Shown: positions 1 through 6,810, counted from the first letter of the stretch. The stretch is 10,974 nucleotides of DNA from Actinomycetota bacterium (GCA_003168295.1 PMST01000605.1:1-10974); one strand, 5' to 3'. The notes: generated by a model from the letters alone, not told the origin. A program made the numbers and translations.

Positions 1-1568
1 AGGACCCGGCGGCGGCGGTCCAAGGTGTCCTGATCCAAGTCGCGGGCTTGGGCGTAGCGGCCCATCAACCGGAGCGCCCAGGCCAGGTAATATGCGGTCG
101 CCCACACGTCCTGCTGGTCGTCACCGAGCCGGTCGCGCCACTGCTGGCGGAGACCGCTAGCCAGCTCATGGCCGGTGCGGGCATCGCCGCGGACCAGCAG
201 GTACGTGCACGCGTTGCAGGCCAGCTGACGCAGGGCGGGGTTGTCAGCGGAGGCGAGGTCGGCGGCCAGCACGTGTGGCATCAGCCGCGCCCACCTGGGC
301 CAGGTGGCGGGATTACCCGGATCGGCAGGGTCACTGGCGGCCAGAATCGCCTCGGTGCACTTGCGGGTGGCGGCGGCATGGCCGGGGGTGAGCCGGTCGC
401 GCAGGATGGCCTGGGTCAGCCGATGCATCTGCAGCCCGCGCTTTTGATCGATGCGGGCCAGCGACTGCCGGGTCAGGTGGGCCAGAGTCTGCCGCCAGGC
501 CAGCGCGTCGGTAGCCCTGGCCGCCAGTCCGCCCGGCAGGTCGCTGGCGGCGCCGGAGAACAGTTCCTCTGGGATCGGCTCGGGGGCCAAGAACGCGCAC
601 AGGCTGGCCAGCTCCGCAGCGGCCGGGTCCTCCGCGGCAAGCCGGTCCGCGATCAGCTGGGTGGCAGCCGCCAGCGACCGCGGATAGGCAGACCCCGGCG
701 CCTCCTGGTCCAGCAGCTGCCCGGCCCGGGTCTGCAGCAGCTCCAAGTACGTCGAGGCCGCCATGCCAGTCTCGGCCATGAACCCGGCGGCCTGGGCGAT
801 AGCCAGCGGCAGGTCGCCGAGTTCCGCGGCGAGCCGGTCCGCATCTGCCCCGCTGAACCCTGACACGCGGTTCTGCAAGATCACCACCGATTCGGCCCGG
901 GCCAGCACGTCCACCTCAACCCGGACGGCGACCTCGGCCCAGCCCCCTTCCCGGGAGGTGATCAGTACATGCCCATTCCCGCCGGGAAGCCAAGGTGTCA
1001 CGTCGGCGGGGTTGGCGGCGTTGTCGAAGACCAGCAGCCACCGGCCCCGCTCCCGCAGCTCGGCCAGGACCGCCGCCCGCACCACCTCGGTGGCTGCTCT
1101 GGCCGGGACGCATCCCAGTGCGATCCCGAGGCCGGCGATCTGGTCCCCGATCAGCCCGGCCTGCTCGGAGTGGATCCACCAGGCCAGGTCATAGGACTCG
1201 GCGAACCGGTACGCGTACTCGGCCGCCAGCTGGGTCTTGCCCACCCCGCCCATTCCGTGCAGGGCCTGCACCGCCGCGTTATCCCCGGCCAGCAGCCGCT
1301 CCCGCACCGCCTCCAGCAGATCGCCCCGGCCGGTGAACCCAGGGTTACGGGGCGGGATGTTCCACACCCGCGGTACGCTGCCCGGCACCCGCGGACCAGC
1401 CGCCACCTGCCCGGCGACAGGGACAGGGGGCGGCTGGATCACCTGTGTCTCGATGTAGGTCTGAATGTATTTGTTGTCCTGGGTGCCGTAGTCACCGACC
1501 TGAACACCTTGCCCGCCCGATATGTCCGGCCGGCTTGGGGGATCCTCAGCACCAGGACCGCTGCTCAC
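1..1568 (-). CDS. NB-ARC/TPR NLR-like receptor with N-terminal amyloid-type motif (3' end cut by window edge)
   Basis: Signal-transducing NTPase of the STAND/NLR type. The frame is open from a GTG at 1568 to the left edge (522 codons, no stop). Residues 20-32 read QGVQVGDYGTQDN, a RHIM-like motif, followed by a Pro-rich linker. The NB-ARC domain has Walker A GMGGVGKT (105-112), Walker B WLLVFDN (about 177-183), a GLPLA-type GDLPLA (251-256) and an MHD-like LQMHRLTQ (about 379-386). TPR-like helices begin near 430 and continue past the edge. The start lies one base after the stop of the upstream gene (TGA-T-GTG), so the two are translationally coupled. An overlapping ATG is followed at once by TGA and cannot serve. 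The family senses a ligand through its repeats and oligomerises through NB-ARC. The N-terminal motif should then template the same motif in the upstream partner. The ligand is unknown. Confidence 0.88.
   Translation of the reverse strand, partial: MSSGPGAEDPPSRPDISGGQGVQVGDYGTQDNKYIQTYIETQVIQPPPVPVAGQVAAGPRVPGSVPRVWNIPPRNPGFTGRGDLLEAVRERLLAGDNAAVQALHGMGGVGKTQLAAEYAYRFAESYDLAWWIHSEQAGLIGDQIAGLGIALGCVPARAATEVVRAAVLAELRERGRWLLVFDNAANPADVTPWLPGGNGHVLITSREGGWAEVAVRVEVDVLARAESVVILQNRVSGFSGADADRLAAELGDLPLAIAQAAGFMAETGMAASTYLELLQTRAGQLLDQEAPGSAYPRSLAAATQLIADRLAAEDPAAAELASLCAFLAPEPIPEELFSGAASDLPGGLAARATDALAWRQTLAHLTRQSLARIDQKRGLQMHRLTQAILRDRLTPGHAAATRKCTEAILAASDPADPGNPATWPRWARLMPHVLAADLASADNPALRQLACNACTYLLVRGDARTGHELASGLRQQWRDRLGDDQQDVWATAYYLAWALRLMGRYAQARDLDQDTLDRRRRV
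1467..1511 (-). other. RHIM-like motif, receptor copy
   Basis: Encodes QGVQVGDYGTQDNKY near the N-terminus of the NB-ARC protein. It aligns without gaps to the motif at the C-terminus of the upstream protein, but the Asn after V-Q-V-G-D-x is replaced by Gly. Confidence 0.75.
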
Positions 1569-1569
1569 A

Positions 1570-1974
1570 TCAGTCGGGTCTTCCCTGAGTCGGCCGCGGC
1601 CCGAAGGTGTTGGTCTGCGTGTTGTGGTCACCGACCTGCACGCCCTGAGACTCACGGACCACGACGAGGTACTTCCCGGACCGCGACCCTGCCTCATCCA
1701 CCAGGCTCATCAGTACCCGTGCCGCAGCCACCAGACCAGCATCATCCTCAGCGCCCGCTGCGGACAGCTCAGCAGCCAGCGGCGCTTCCCATGTCTGCGG
1801 AGCAGCCCCATGCTCGGCCAGCACCAGTTCCCCAGCGGGGCGGCCAGCCAACCGCTTCATCACCAGAGCCTTCAACCGCGCGTACGCATCCTTCACCGCT
1901 GACGACGTCCCGTCCTGCAGCGCGGAGGCCGCGCCTGCGGCAAGCGCAGTCACAACCAACGTGACCGGATCCAT
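1570..1974 (-). CDS. Small putative membrane-active effector with C-terminal RHIM-like amyloid motif
   Basis: A 134-residue protein partnering the NLR-like protein downstream. Residues 1-20 (MDPVTLVVTALAAGAASALQ) form a hydrophobic Ala/Gly-rich helix, as expected for a HeLo/MLKL-like ('Bell') membrane-disrupting domain. Residues 21-45 and 60-95 look helical and amphipathic. The C-terminus carries QGVQVGDHNTQTNTF (110-124), a RHIM-like core (V-Q-V-G-x-x-N), then a short polar tail. An upstream in-frame ATG at 2007 would add 11 residues. I prefer the ATG at 1974 because a purine-rich GAGAGGTGGGAG precedes it and the family usually opens with MDPVT. Known of the family: such domains linked to amyloid motifs are proposed to kill the cell once the motif is nucleated by the NLR. 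Toxicity and membrane insertion here are inferred. It could instead be a non-toxic adaptor. Confidence 0.8.
   Translation of the reverse strand: MDPVTLVVTALAAGAASALQDGTSSAVKDAYARLKALVMKRLAGRPAGELVLAEHGAAPQTWEAPLAAELSAAGAEDDAGLVAAARVLMSLVDEAGSRSGKYLVVVRESQGVQVGDHNTQTNTFGPRPTQGRPD
1603..1647 (-). other. RHIM-like motif, effector copy
   Basis: Encodes QGVQVGDHNTQTNTF at the C-terminus of the small effector. Over the first 41 bases it differs from the receptor copy at about 10 positions, several of them synonymous third positions, while the protein core is kept. This suggests selection on the peptide rather than a recent DNA duplication. Confidence 0.8.
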
Positions 1975-1983
1975 CCGCCCGGA

Positions 1984-1995
1984 CTCCCACCTCTC
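1984..1995 (-). promoter_or_regulatory. Ribosome binding site deciding the effector start
   Basis: GAGAGGTGGGAG on the minus strand lies about 10 bases before the ATG at 1974. It falls inside the reading frame of the longer alternative starting at 2007, which has no comparable site in front of it (GTGAGAGCAT). Confidence 0.55.
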
Positions 1996-2043
1996 GGTAA
2001 CGGACATATGCTCTCACGCTCAGTGTCCAGTGGCCACAAGCTG

Positions 2044-2059
2044 CGGATCACAAGATCCG
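2044..2059. promoter_or_regulatory. Inverted repeat CGGATC-ACAA-GATCCG
   Basis: Perfect 6-bp arms around a 4-base spacer, 70-85 bp upstream of the effector ATG. The position suits an operator near the promoter, or a small hairpin in the 5' leader. No regulator can be named. Confidence 0.4.
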
Positions 2060-2163
2060 TGCCCGCCGCGTGCCCGGCTACGGGTAGTCACGGTCACCCG
2101 CAAGCAAAACCAGCGCGCACGACCGTGGAAGGTGCCCAGGGCGCCGCGCCCCGCGCGGCAGGC

Positions 2164-2181
2164 GCACATACCGGTAAGTGC
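2164..2181. promoter_or_regulatory. 18-bp near-palindrome, operator-like
   Basis: GCACATACCGGTAAGTGC matches its own reverse complement at 16 of 18 positions around a perfect TACCGGTA core. It lies about 190 bp upstream of the effector ATG, between that gene and the hairpin closing the preceding gene. It looks like a dimeric-repressor site, but no regulator is assigned. Confidence 0.4.
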
Positions 2182-2199
2182 CAGGTGATCATGGAAGCT

Positions 2200-2216
2200 G
2201 CCACGCTTCGCGTGGC
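2200..2216 (-). terminator. GC-rich hairpin after the dimeric-barrel gene
   Basis: A perfect 7-bp stem GCCACGC/GCGTGGC closes on a three-base loop, read GAA on the minus strand, giving the very stable GCGAAGC turn. It lies about 64 bases after the minus-strand stop at 2280. There is no clear U tract, as is common for actinobacterial terminators. Confidence 0.5.
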
Positions 2217-2279
2217 CCCCGCGCATAACGTGTCGCGTCTGCTGCCCGCAGAAGTCTGCAAGCAGCGCGGAGGAGTTCG

Positions 2280-2567
2280 TCAGAGCCGGGCGCCGAGTTC
2301 GAGCACGCTGGTGTCGAACTCGAGGTAGGACTCCTCTGGGCCGGGTTTTAGGCCTGCCTGCTGGAACGCCGGCATGAGCCGCTCGGCTGCGAAGAGGTCG
2401 GCGTGAGCTTTGTCGTCCCAGACATCCACGATGTGCAAGGCGCCGTCGGTCTCTCCGACGATGAGGGCGAGGCGGCCGGCCGGGGGTTCGGGACCGAGCA
2501 CATCGGCGACCGCCTGGTAATCGCTGAGGCTGTGGCCGGGAACATGACTGATGTGGGTGTACGGCAT
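2280..2567 (-). CDS. Small protein of probable dimeric alpha/beta-barrel (ABM-like) fold
   Basis: A 95-residue cytosolic protein with no signal peptide or membrane segment. The pattern MPYTHISHVPGHSLSDYQ, then RLALIVGETDGALHIVDVWDD and helix AHADLFAAERLMPAFQQAG, is the beta-alpha-beta layout of short ABM/Dabb-fold proteins. Those include small cofactor-free monooxygenases and stress-responsive proteins of about 95-105 residues. An ATG 57 bases upstream is possible, but the start at 2567 follows AGGGAGA at good spacing and matches the family's short N-terminus. It lies 74 bp after the LuxR-type regulator on the same strand, so co-transcription is plausible. No catalytic residues can be assigned, and substrate and reaction are unknown. 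Confidence 0.75.
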   Translation of the reverse strand: MPYTHISHVPGHSLSDYQAVADVLGPEPPAGRLALIVGETDGALHIVDVWDDKAHADLFAAERLMPAFQQAGLKPGPEESYLEFDTSVLELGARL

Positions 2568-2641
2568 CGTGTTCTCCCTTTTTGGTTGTGGCTGTTCAAG
2601 GAGAACGATGACAGGAGACGGCACGGCGTTCGTCCGCCGAA

Positions 2642-5521
2642 TTACTCAATCGCGGTACTCATCTGGCGGGCGATGACCCATGACGTGATCTGGCTGCGGT
2701 TCGCCAAGCCGAGCTTGGTGAGGATGTGCTGCACGTGGTTCTGGGCGGTCCGCTCCGAAAGGAACAGGGCCGAGGCGATCTCGCGGTTGGACTTGCCCGC
2801 GGCGACCAGCCCGGCGACCTCTAGCTCCCGTGCTGTCAGCGTTGATGCCGTCGGCTGACGAGGGGATGGCCCCTGGGCTAGGGCTCGGGCCCGCTGCAGC
2901 CAGGGTCGCATCCCGAGTTCGGACGCGGCGGCTGCGGCACGCCGGGCAAGCTGGCGGGACCGTTCGGCATCGTCGTCGCTGCCTCGCTGGGCGAGCGCGG
3001 CGGCCAGCTCACAGTCCGCCTCGACGGCGAATGCGGCGGCGCCGGTGGCCCGGCACGTGCCGGCCGCGGCGGTAAGCTCCGATTCGGCCTCGTCCCAACG
3101 CCCGAGGTGGGCCGCGGCGCGGCCGCTGTGCAGCTCAACCGGACCGAAGTAGCTGGCGTTGCCTGCCCCTGTGACGGCGTGACGTCCCTGGTCGGCCAGC
3201 AGCCGGTCGCGCAGCACGGCGACATCGTCGTCCTCGCCGAGGGCAGCCGCCACCAGCGACCCGACAACCCAGGCCGGGATCCGGAAGTAGGGCGGCGGCC
3301 GCCACGAGGACACCGGGCCGGCCCGCCGGTAGGCCACCGCCGCATCCTCCAGCCGGCCGGATTCCGCCAGTACCAGGGCGGGACCGATGTGGCCGAAGAG
3401 CTCGTTACGTACCTCGGTGGTGTCGGGAGGCGTGTCGGCCAGCACAGTGAGTGCACCGGTTCGGTCGTGACCGATGTGGTGGCCAAGTGCCGTGGCCAGG
3501 CTCATGTAGGCGCCCATTGCTCCTGGGTGGCCGACGGCGCGGAGGGTGTCGAACGCGGCCCGGCCCAGCTCAAGGGCCGGGGTGAACTCACCGCGTGCCT
3601 GCGCCAGCGCGGCCTTGGTACGCAGCAGATGCCACCGGGGAAAGGGGCCGTCGGCCTGCTTGACGCACCATTCGAGCCGCCCGAGCGCCGCGGCGATTCC
3701 GGCCAGATCGCCGCGTTCCCACAAGGCGTCGATGACCCAGAGCCGGCCCCGCATTTCTGTCGTTGTGCGGCGCAGGCCAAGACCCATCTCAACCATCCGC
3801 GCGGCGATGGTGTCGCGCTCCGCCAGGTTTTCCGGGCCGCTGCACGCCAGCTGGCGGGCGCCCAGGGCGGCGATGACTGCGATGCCGTCGGCCGACCGGT
3901 CGGCGAGTTCCAGCGCTGTCCGGCTGGCCTGGTCGGCAGCGGCGTGCTCACCGAGATAAACCGATGCCTCGGTGGCCCGAGCCAGCAGCCGCGCCCGATA
4001 CGCCGCCTCGGGTTGGGGGGCTGCCGACAGGGCGTCGTCGCACCAGCGGCGCACATTGAGATCCCAGGCCAGGTCGCCGATCGGCTCGACGGTGAGGGCA
4101 GCGTCACCGATCAGATCGGGCCGCCCGATGCGCTGCGCGATGGCGACGGCCTTCTCGCATGCCGCCCGGCAGCCTTCCAGGTCGCTCGACCGCCACTGGG
4201 CGTCGGCGAGGGCGATCAGCAACCGGCAGCGTTGCTCGTCGCCCGGATCCGGGTCGCCAATATCCAGCGCCATCTGAAACAGGCGGGCCCCTTCCTCGTA
4301 AGCCAGGCTCCGCACCGCTTCGTGCCCGGCCCTGACGGCCCACTCGACGGCGTTGGCCCGCTCGCCCGTGACTGCCACCACGGCCCAGTGCCGGGCTAGA
4401 TCGGCCAGCCGGGGGGCCAGGTGGCCGGCATACCTGCGCTCGATCGCCTGCGCGGCCATCCGGTGCAGGTCAGCTTTCTCCGCTATCGGCAGGCCAGCCT
4501 CCACAGCGTCGCGTATCAGGCCGTGGCCGAAGCGCCACTCGCCCGCCGTGGCGGTCGCTTCCAGCAGACCGGAGTCCCTGGCCTCTTCCAATGACTGCAT
4601 GCAGGCCATGACCGGGTAATCGATAAGGGAGGCGGCGATCGCGACCGCGAACTGCTCGCCCAGCACAGCGGCTGCCCCCAGCAGCCGGCGGGTCAGCGGC
4701 GAGAGCCGCTCGACGCGAGCGCTGATCAGCTCGATCACCGAGGCCGGTACGGTGACATCGCTCCCGGCCCAAGCCGGCAGAGTCCGCGCCACCTCCCGCA
4801 CGTAGAACGGATTTCCGCCGGTCATGCTGTGCAGCGCGGCCCCGGCTGCGGCGGACAGGGGCATGTCCGAGACGGCCTCGGCGCAGCGGGTCGTGTCAGC
4901 CGCCGACAGCCCGCTCAGCTCGACCTGCTCGGTGAGCGGCTCGCGAATGAGGTCTGCCAGAACTGCCCGCCAGCCAGCGGTGGTGTCGGCTCTCGTCGTC
5001 CGGTGGGTCGCCAGCACGAGCAACCGCACCTCGCGCAGCTCTCGGGCCAGGTGCCGCAGCAGAAGCAGCGACGGCTGATCCGCCCAGTGCACATCGTCCA
5101 GGACCAGCAAAACCGCCCTGCCGACCGCCGAAGCGAACAACTGCCGGGTCGCGTCCTCAAAGAACGCGAAGCGCTCCGTCTCCTGATCCGGCTCGTACCG
5201 GCCGATGCCATGAGCGGAGAGGACTTCAGGAGAAGGCAACGCCTGCCGCCACAGCCAGAACGGCGGAGCACCGCGGTCCTCTGACGCCCTCGCCCACACC
5301 ACGCCCGCGCCGTAACTCGCCGAGGCCATCTTCGCCAGCTCCGACGCCAGGCGGGTCTTGCCGATCCCCGGCTCACCACCGCACAACACCAACCTGGGCT
5401 GCCCTTCGACCGCCGCCATGAGCCAGCCGCGCAAATACGCCAGCTCCCGGCGCCGACCAACGAACTCGCCTTGGACCACAGCTCCGACCTTAGTGCCTGC
5501 AACCCTCAGGTCAGGACCCAT
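2642..5521 (-). CDS. LuxR-family ATP-binding regulator (LAL/MalT-like)
   Basis: A 959-residue transcription regulator, the usual length for the LAL family. The N-terminus begins with the FVGRRREL signature (about 20-27). An AAA/STAND ATPase follows, with Walker A GEPGIGKT (49-56) and Walker B VLLVLDDVHWAD (137-148). A long, Ala-rich helical TPR-like middle (about 350-860) probably takes protein or small-molecule input. The C-terminal GerE/LuxR helix-turn-helix runs from LTARELEV (895) through SNREIA and the recognition helix SERTAQNHVQHILTKLGLANRS. The ATG at 5521 follows GAGGGCGACCTG. It is divergent from the methyltransferase and upstream of the dimeric-barrel gene, the most likely targets. 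Family members activate secondary metabolism or carbon-use genes; the effector here is unknown. No domain appears missing. Confidence 0.93.
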   Translation of the reverse strand: MGPDLRVAGTKVGAVVQGEFVGRRRELAYLRGWLMAAVEGQPRLVLCGGEPGIGKTRLASELAKMASASYGAGVVWARASEDRGAPPFWLWRQALPSPEVLSAHGIGRYEPDQETERFAFFEDATRQLFASAVGRAVLLVLDDVHWADQPSLLLLRHLARELREVRLLVLATHRTTRADTTAGWRAVLADLIREPLTEQVELSGLSAADTTRCAEAVSDMPLSAAAGAALHSMTGGNPFYVREVARTLPAWAGSDVTVPASVIELISARVERLSPLTRRLLGAAAVLGEQFAVAIAASLIDYPVMACMQSLEEARDSGLLEATATAGEWRFGHGLIRDAVEAGLPIAEKADLHRMAAQAIERRYAGHLAPRLADLARHWAVVAVTGERANAVEWAVRAGHEAVRSLAYEEGARLFQMALDIGDPDPGDEQRCRLLIALADAQWRSSDLEGCRAACEKAVAIAQRIGRPDLIGDAALTVEPIGDLAWDLNVRRWCDDALSAAPQPEAAYRARLLARATEASVYLGEHAAADQASRTALELADRSADGIAVIAALGARQLACSGPENLAERDTIAARMVEMGLGLRRTTTEMRGRLWVIDALWERGDLAGIAAALGRLEWCVKQADGPFPRWHLLRTKAALAQARGEFTPALELGRAAFDTLRAVGHPGAMGAYMSLATALGHHIGHDRTGALTVLADTPPDTTEVRNELFGHIGPALVLAESGRLEDAAVAYRRAGPVSSWRPPPYFRIPAWVVGSLVAAALGEDDDVAVLRDRLLADQGRHAVTGAGNASYFGPVELHSGRAAAHLGRWDEAESELTAAAGTCRATGAAAFAVEADCELAAALAQRGSDDDAERSRQLARRAAAAASELGMRPWLQRARALAQGPSPRQPTASTLTARELEVAGLVAAGKSNREIASALFLSERTAQNHVQHILTKLGLANRSQITSWVIARQMSTAIE

Positions 5522-5627
5522 CAGGTCGCCCTCGGGGCCGCGGTCGAGCCGGGTGGCGCATGAAGTGACACCGGATCCGACGCGGGAACATATCGCAGCT
5601 GATCCTGACAGTTAGGTGCCTGCAGCC

Positions 5628-5658
5628 TTGCCAGACCGGAGGCCAGGCGCAGGATAAT
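5628..5658 (+). promoter_or_regulatory. Candidate promoter of the methyltransferase gene
   Basis: TTGCCA (5628-5633) and GATAAT (5653-5658) are separated by 19 bases, a slightly long spacing. An overlapping CAGGAT at 16 bases is the alternative. The predicted RNA would start near 5665, giving a leader of about 24 bases with AAGGAG eight bases before the ATG. Confidence 0.35.
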
Positions 5659-5673
5659 CGTTGCGGGCCTGGC
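5642..5673. promoter_or_regulatory. Inverted repeat flanking the candidate -10
   Basis: Perfect 7-bp arms GCCAGGC (5642-5648) and GCCTGGC (5667-5673), centres 25 bp apart, bracket the GATAAT element in the divergent region. The spacing suits a dimer on one DNA face, perhaps the adjacent LuxR-type regulator or a repressor. If transcription began upstream, the arms could instead form a hairpin just before the ribosome binding site. Confidence 0.4.
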
Positions 5674-5688
5674 GAAGGAGAAAACACG

Positions 5689-6519
5689 ATGGGTGACAGC
5701 GACCCCGGCTACCAGTTCGGCGGTGGTATCGGTGACGACGAGCTGGGCCGCCTTGAGGCGCAGAGCGCGGCGCTGGCCCCGGCGACGCGGATGATCTTCG
5801 CCGAGGCGGGCATCCAGCCCGGCATGCGGGTGCTGGATCTGGGCTGCGGGGCCGGAGACGTGGCTTTCGTGGCCGCCGACCTGGTGGGACCCGACGGCTC
5901 CGTGGTCGGCGTCGACCGCTCTCCGGAGGCGCTGGCCCGGGCTCGGCTGCGGGCAGGACAACGCGGCCTGAAGCAGGTGCGTTTCCTGGAGGGCGACCTC
6001 CAGGATCCAGCCCCAGGCGGGCCTTTCGACGCGATCGTCGAGCGGCTGGTCCTGATGTGGATTCCCGACCCGGCCGCGCTGCTGCGACAGCAGGCAACGG
6101 TGCTGCGCCCTGGCGGCCTCGTCGTGCCAATCGAAATGGATCTCGCCACGATCCGGTGGCTGCCACAGACCCCGTTTGCCACCCAGGTCAAGTCCTGGCT
6201 GGTCCAAGCGTTCGCCAAGGCCGGGATCTCCACGCTTGGCCCACGGCTGTGGACCATTGTCCAAGAGGCCGGGCTGCACCCGCTAGGGATGATCGGGATT
6301 CAGGCGCACTTCGGACCCGGCGATCCCGTCGGCATCGCCACAGCAGTGGAGAACATGCGTCTCGCCGCGCCGCTGATCGTGGGCACCGGAGTCGCCACTG
6401 CCGAGGAGATCGGCATGGATACGTTTGAGCAACGGCTGAGGGACGAACAACAGCAAAGCCAGGCAGTAGCCGCTAACCCCATCCTGCTCAGCGCGTGGGC
6501 GACAACCGGCCCGGAGTAA
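5689..6519 (+). CDS. Class I SAM-dependent methyltransferase
   Basis: A 276-residue soluble enzyme expected to transfer the methyl group of S-adenosylmethionine to an unidentified small molecule. The Rossmann core shows motif I VLDLGCGAGDVAF (48-60), the acidic loop VVGVDRSPEAL, motif LEGDLQD, motif IV FDAIVERLVLMWIPD and post-motif VLRPGGLVVPIE, all in order. The C-terminal third (about 160-276) is a helical cap that varies between enzymes and sets substrate. The ATG at 5689 follows GAAGGAGA with eight bases between AAGGAG and ATG. It is transcribed divergently from the LuxR-type regulator and is therefore a candidate target. The fold resembles UbiE-type and natural-product C/O-methyltransferases, but there is no neighbouring biosynthetic cluster to name a substrate. 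Confidence 0.9.
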   Translation: MGDSDPGYQFGGGIGDDELGRLEAQSAALAPATRMIFAEAGIQPGMRVLDLGCGAGDVAFVAADLVGPDGSVVGVDRSPEALARARLRAGQRGLKQVRFLEGDLQDPAPGGPFDAIVERLVLMWIPDPAALLRQQATVLRPGGLVVPIEMDLATIRWLPQTPFATQVKSWLVQAFAKAGISTLGPRLWTIVQEAGLHPLGMIGIQAHFGPGDPVGIATAVENMRLAAPLIVGTGVATAEEIGMDTFEQRLRDEQQQSQAVAANPILLSAWATTGPE

Positions 6520-6608
6520 CGGCGGCGACCTGCTCACCGGTCAGCTGCTCGTCTCTCCGCCGGCCTTTCCGCCGAGCGGCATCCCCGCTGGAGATTTGGA
6601 CGAGTGTA

Positions 6609-6635
6609 ACGCTGGACCCCATCCCGGGTCAGCGT
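6609..6635 (+). terminator. Hairpin downstream of the methyltransferase
   Basis: ACGCTG-g-ACCC pairs with GGGT-CAGCGT, with one bulged G and a six-base loop. It lies 90 bases past the methyltransferase stop and about 175 before the hydrolase start, in a 291-bp gap with nothing else I can assign. It could be a GC-rich terminator without a U run, or a leader structure of the hydrolase mRNA. Confidence 0.4.
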
Positions 6636-6794
6636 ACTGCCGCGCCGACGCCGCCATCGGACGGGGCGCGCAGAGGAGCATCAGCGCAACCGGTGTACTC
6701 CCGTGCACCGGATCAACCACCAAGCCCGGATCCACCACCGGAACCCGCCGTCAAATAGGGTAAACCGGACATTAGGGGATGCGCGGTGGCCGGT

Positions 6795-6800
6795 GAGGAG
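6795..6800 (+). promoter_or_regulatory. Ribosome binding site deciding the hydrolase start
   Basis: GAGGAG stands only one base before the ATG at 6802 but ten bases before the in-frame GTG at 6811. Normal spacing therefore favours GTG, shortening the protein by three residues. Confidence 0.5.
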
Positions 6801-6810
6801 AATGGGCCGG

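Larger units (their letters stand above)
1975..2279. other. Intergenic region upstream of the effector/NLR pair
   Basis: No credible gene. Short reading frames here resemble nothing and overlap inverted repeats. The region holds two operator-like inverted repeats and one terminator-like hairpin, listed separately. I could not find a convincing -35/-10 pair for the effector gene, although it must start here unless it is read through from 2280. Confidence 0.6.

Noticed and set aside
48..863. Long plus-strand open frame opposite the NB-ARC gene.
   Set aside because: Low-complexity Gly/Pro/Arg translation with no domain, antisense to clear NB-ARC coding sequence; a G+C-rich shadow.
1467..1647. 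The effector and NB-ARC genes as one gene broken by a frameshift.
   Set aside because: Each frame carries its own complete copy of the motif, and a usable GTG sits exactly at the effector stop. A frameshifted single gene would not need the duplicated motif. Fused homologues could reopen the question.
969..1964. 331-codon plus-strand frame spanning the effector and receptor genes.
   Set aside because: Pro/Arg/His-rich translation without recognisable motifs; both minus-strand genes beneath it have family motifs in the correct frame.
2608..2676. 22-codon plus-strand frame preceded by AAGGAG.
   Set aside because: It overlaps the 3' end of the regulator gene antisense and has no promoter or recognisable sequence; the match is probably chance.
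3107..4399. 430-codon plus-strand frame inside the LuxR-type regulator.
   Set aside because: Antisense to the helical middle of a full-length regulator; composition-driven, no domain.
5521..6279. 252-codon minus-strand frame opposite the methyltransferase.
   Set aside because: The plus strand holds ordered SAM-binding motifs; the minus frame has none.
6756..6761. TAGGGT as a -10 for the hydrolase gene.
   Set aside because: It fits TANNNT but no -35 is present at 16-19 bases and the motif is too common to support a call.
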